The notes below the pieces were generated by a model. The model was given only the letters and a program-made list of their open reading frames with translations. It was not told the origin of the DNA and ran no database searches. Both the position numbers and the translations under genes were made by a program. A stretch of DNA of 51,283 nt from Streptomyces olivochromogenes (lineage in GTDB: Bacteria > Actinomycetota > Actinomycetes > Streptomycetales > Streptomycetaceae): positions 1 through 51,283 of the forward strand of contig NZ_JADDRL010000071.1 of NCBI RefSeq assembly GCF_021538895.1. The letters run 5' to 3'. This document shows positions 49,994 through 51,283 of this stretch, piece by piece. The stretch's first letter is position 1, and each line of letters begins with the position of its first letter.

Positions 49994-50734
49994 ATGGAGG
50001 TTCCGCCGGACAACGATGTGCTCTGGGCACGCTCCCTGCACTTCCGACACCAGGACGGCTCGCCCGCGCTCGCCGGTGTCTCGCTCGGCGTGCGGGAGGC
50101 CGAGATCCTCGCCGTCAGCGGCCCGCGCGGCAGCGGCAAGACCACGCTCCTGCGCTGCCTGTCCGGCCTGGTGTCGGCGCAGAGCGGCGAGGTCTGGTTC
50201 AACAGCGTTCCCGTGCACACCATGGGCCCCCTCGTCCGGGAACGCATGCGCCGCGACCGCTTCGGCTGGATCGACCCGGCGCCGGTGCTCGTCCCCGAGC
50301 TGAACGTGTGGGAGAACGCCGCCCTGCCCCTGATGCTGCGCGGCACCGGCCGCCGCCGGGCCAAGACGGCCGCCCTGGAGTGGCTGGAGCGCCTCGACGT
50401 CGGCGACAAGGCCCGCAAGCGCCCGCAGGAGCTGCTCCAGGCCGAACGCCAGCGCGTCTGCATCGCCCGTGCCCTCGCCCCCGCGCCCACGGTGCTCTTC
50501 GCGGACGAGCCGACGGCTCCCCTGCACCGCGCCGATCGCGCCCACGTCCTGCGCACGCTGACGACGGCCGCCCGCTCGCACGGCATCACGGTGGTCCTGG
50601 CCACGCACGACGCCGACACCGCGGCCCTGGCCGACCGCACGGTGTCCCTGCTGGACGGGCGGTGCGTGAACACGGTGCATCTGCCCCCGGTCCCGGAGAC
50701 GGAAGGCCGGGCCGCGTGCTCGCTCTCCGTCTGA
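49994..50734 (+). CDS. LolD/FtsE-type ABC transporter ATPase with degenerate motifs
   Basis: A 246-residue nucleotide-binding domain. Walker A is intact (GPRGSGKTT), Walker B is VLFADEPTAPL and the switch His is in VLATHD. The Q-loop, usually VFQ, reads WIDPAPVLVPEL, so the Gln seems lost. The ABC signature, usually LSGGE, reads ELLQAERQRVCIARAL, so the Ser-Gly-Gly is missing. ATP may bind but hydrolysis could be weak or need a partner. The ATG at 49994 has GAGG ten bases upstream. It overlaps the next gene, a membrane protein, by 19 bp. In LolD/MacB-like systems the partner is an FtsX-type permease acting on lipids, lipoproteins or peptides. Confidence 0.88.
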   Translation: MEVPPDNDVLWARSLHFRHQDGSPALAGVSLGVREAEILAVSGPRGSGKTTLLRCLSGLVSAQSGEVWFNSVPVHTMGPLVRERMRRDRFGWIDPAPVLVPELNVWENAALPLMLRGTGRRRAKTAALEWLERLDVGDKARKRPQELLQAERQRVCIARALAPAPTVLFADEPTAPLHRADRAHVLRTLTTAARSHGITVVLATHDADTAALADRTVSLLDGRCVNTVHLPPVPETEGRAACSLSV

Positions 50735-51283
50735 CCCGCCTCGCCCGCCCCGCGGTCCACGTCCGCCGCCTTCTGGTGACGGTCGCCGCGGCGGGCACGG
50801 GCTTCCTCCTGCTGAGCACCCTCGGCTACGCGCTGGGCCACCCCGAGACACCGGCGGCCTCGGCCCTGCGCCTGGCCTGGTGCGTGGCCCCGCTGGCCGC
50901 CACGGTCTACTTCGCGCTGGCGGTCGCCCGCACCGACCCCGCCACCAAGCCCCGCCCCGGCCTGTCCGCCTTCGGCCTGGGCCCGGGCCGCCTGATGGGG
51001 ATCTCCGCCCTCACCACGGCCCTGTCCACCGTCCTGGGCTCGATGCTGGCGCTCCTCGTCTTCCTGCACCTGCGGGGCGACCTGACGGGCCTGCCCTTCG
51101 ACCGCGCGGCCGCCGACTTCCTGGCCGCGGACCAGCCCCTACCCCTGCCGGCCGCGCTCACCCTGCTGGCCGTGCTCCCGGTCATCGCCTCCACCGCCGT
51201 GGCCCTCTCGCTGCGCCCCCGGGACCCCCGCCCCGCAGGTGCAGGAAGACGAGGAGCGCCAGCATCGAGCCCAGGACGGTGGA
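50716..51283 (+). CDS. Membrane protein partner of the ABC ATPase, 3' end missing
   Basis: The frame starts at the GTG at 50716 inside the ATPase gene and stays open to the window end. At least four hydrophobic segments are visible: LLVTVAAAGTGFLLLSTLGYAL, shown as its ends LLVTVAA and LLLSTLGYAL; LAWCVAPLAATVYFALAVA; ISALTTALSTVLGSMLALLVFL; and LTLLAVLPVIASTAVALS. The coupling to the ATPase gene and the hydrophobicity point to an ABC permease of FtsX-like size. The last 55 bp (51229-51283) are an exact inverted copy of 51025-51079, so codons after about 51228 are probably not genuine. Confidence 0.75.
   Translation, partial: MLALRLTRLARPAVHVRRLLVTVAAAGTGFLLLSTLGYALGHPETPAASALRLAWCVAPLAATVYFALAVARTDPATKPRPGLSAFGLGPGRLMGISALTTALSTVLGSMLALLVFLHLRGDLTGLPFDRAAADFLAADQPLPLPAALTLLAVLPVIASTAVALSLRPRDPRPAGAGRRGAPASSPGRW
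51025..51283. repeat. Perfect 55-bp inverted repeat at the window end
   Basis: Bases 51025-51079 and 51229-51283 are exact reverse complements, beginning TCCACCGTCCTGGGCTCGAT in the left arm, with 149 bp between them. The match stops after 55 bases on the inner side and runs to the last base of the window on the outer side. The arms lie within one membrane-protein gene. This is best explained by a contig end folding back in a k-mer assembly rather than by biology. Confidence 0.9.

Noticed and set aside
51025..51283. Streptomyces linear-chromosome telomere palindrome
   Set aside because: The inverted repeat lies inside a core-type ABC permease gene, consists of a single 55-bp pair with a 149-bp loop, and lacks the series of short densely packed palindromes found at telomeres.

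Overview
The window is a 51.3 kb stretch of very high G+C actinobacterial DNA, almost certainly from a Streptomyces. The evidence is the dense GC-rich coding, frequent GTG starts, an Scr1-type XRE/DUF397 pair, Tat lipoproteins, sugar ABC importers without their own ATPase, a large RHS wall protein, and rare TTA codons. No rRNA, tRNA, CRISPR array or insertion sequence was found. The right end carries a perfect 55-bp inverted copy of sequence 150 bp inside it. This suggests the window is a draft contig ending on an assembly fold-back.

Left part (1-12.1 kb): a partial serine hydrolase; a lone 1,959-aa NLR-like protein (TIR, decayed metallophosphoesterase, NACHT, pentapeptide repeats, 15 WD40 repeats); a divergent SLC13/ArsB-type permease; an Scr1-type regulator with its DUF397 partner; and a three-gene minus-strand operon (two-TM protein with an unrecognised cytosolic domain, cupin, inositol-monophosphatase-like enzyme).

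Middle part (12.3-32.6 kb): a probable cell-wall-sugar salvage operon (NamZ/DUF1343 muramidase without signal peptide, double GNAT acetyltransferase, ABC binding protein and two permeases) behind a strong palindromic operator candidate. Next come an orphan LanC-like protein with a probable three-cysteine zinc site, then a divergent pair of huge secreted proteins. One is a ricin/LamG protein. The other is a 2,434-aa RHS protein with an embedded bulb-type lectin domain and a C-terminal nucleic-acid-deaminase-like toxin tip. The tip and the following ankyrin-repeat gene (probable immunity) are visibly AT-richer than their surroundings. A zinc-ribbon gene broken by a 7-bp tandem duplication and a small CxxC protein follow.

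Right part (32.5-51.3 kb): an NRPS-independent siderophore operon (two IucA/IucC synthetases, PLP decarboxylase, MFS exporter) sits between paralogous two-component systems: response regulator plus kinase and a PepSY lipoprotein on one side, and response regulator plus kinase plus an orphan regulator on the other. Beyond this lies a polyamine/GABA catabolic block (binding lipoprotein, aldehyde dehydrogenase, Lrp regulator, class III aminotransferase) and a LolD-type ABC ATPase with degenerate motifs followed by a truncated membrane partner.

Three genes carry a TTA leucine codon, the bldA-dependent codon of Streptomyces: the NLR-like gene (codon 93), the cupin gene (codon 185) and the response regulator at 41674 (codon 4). 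Their translation may therefore be tied to development.
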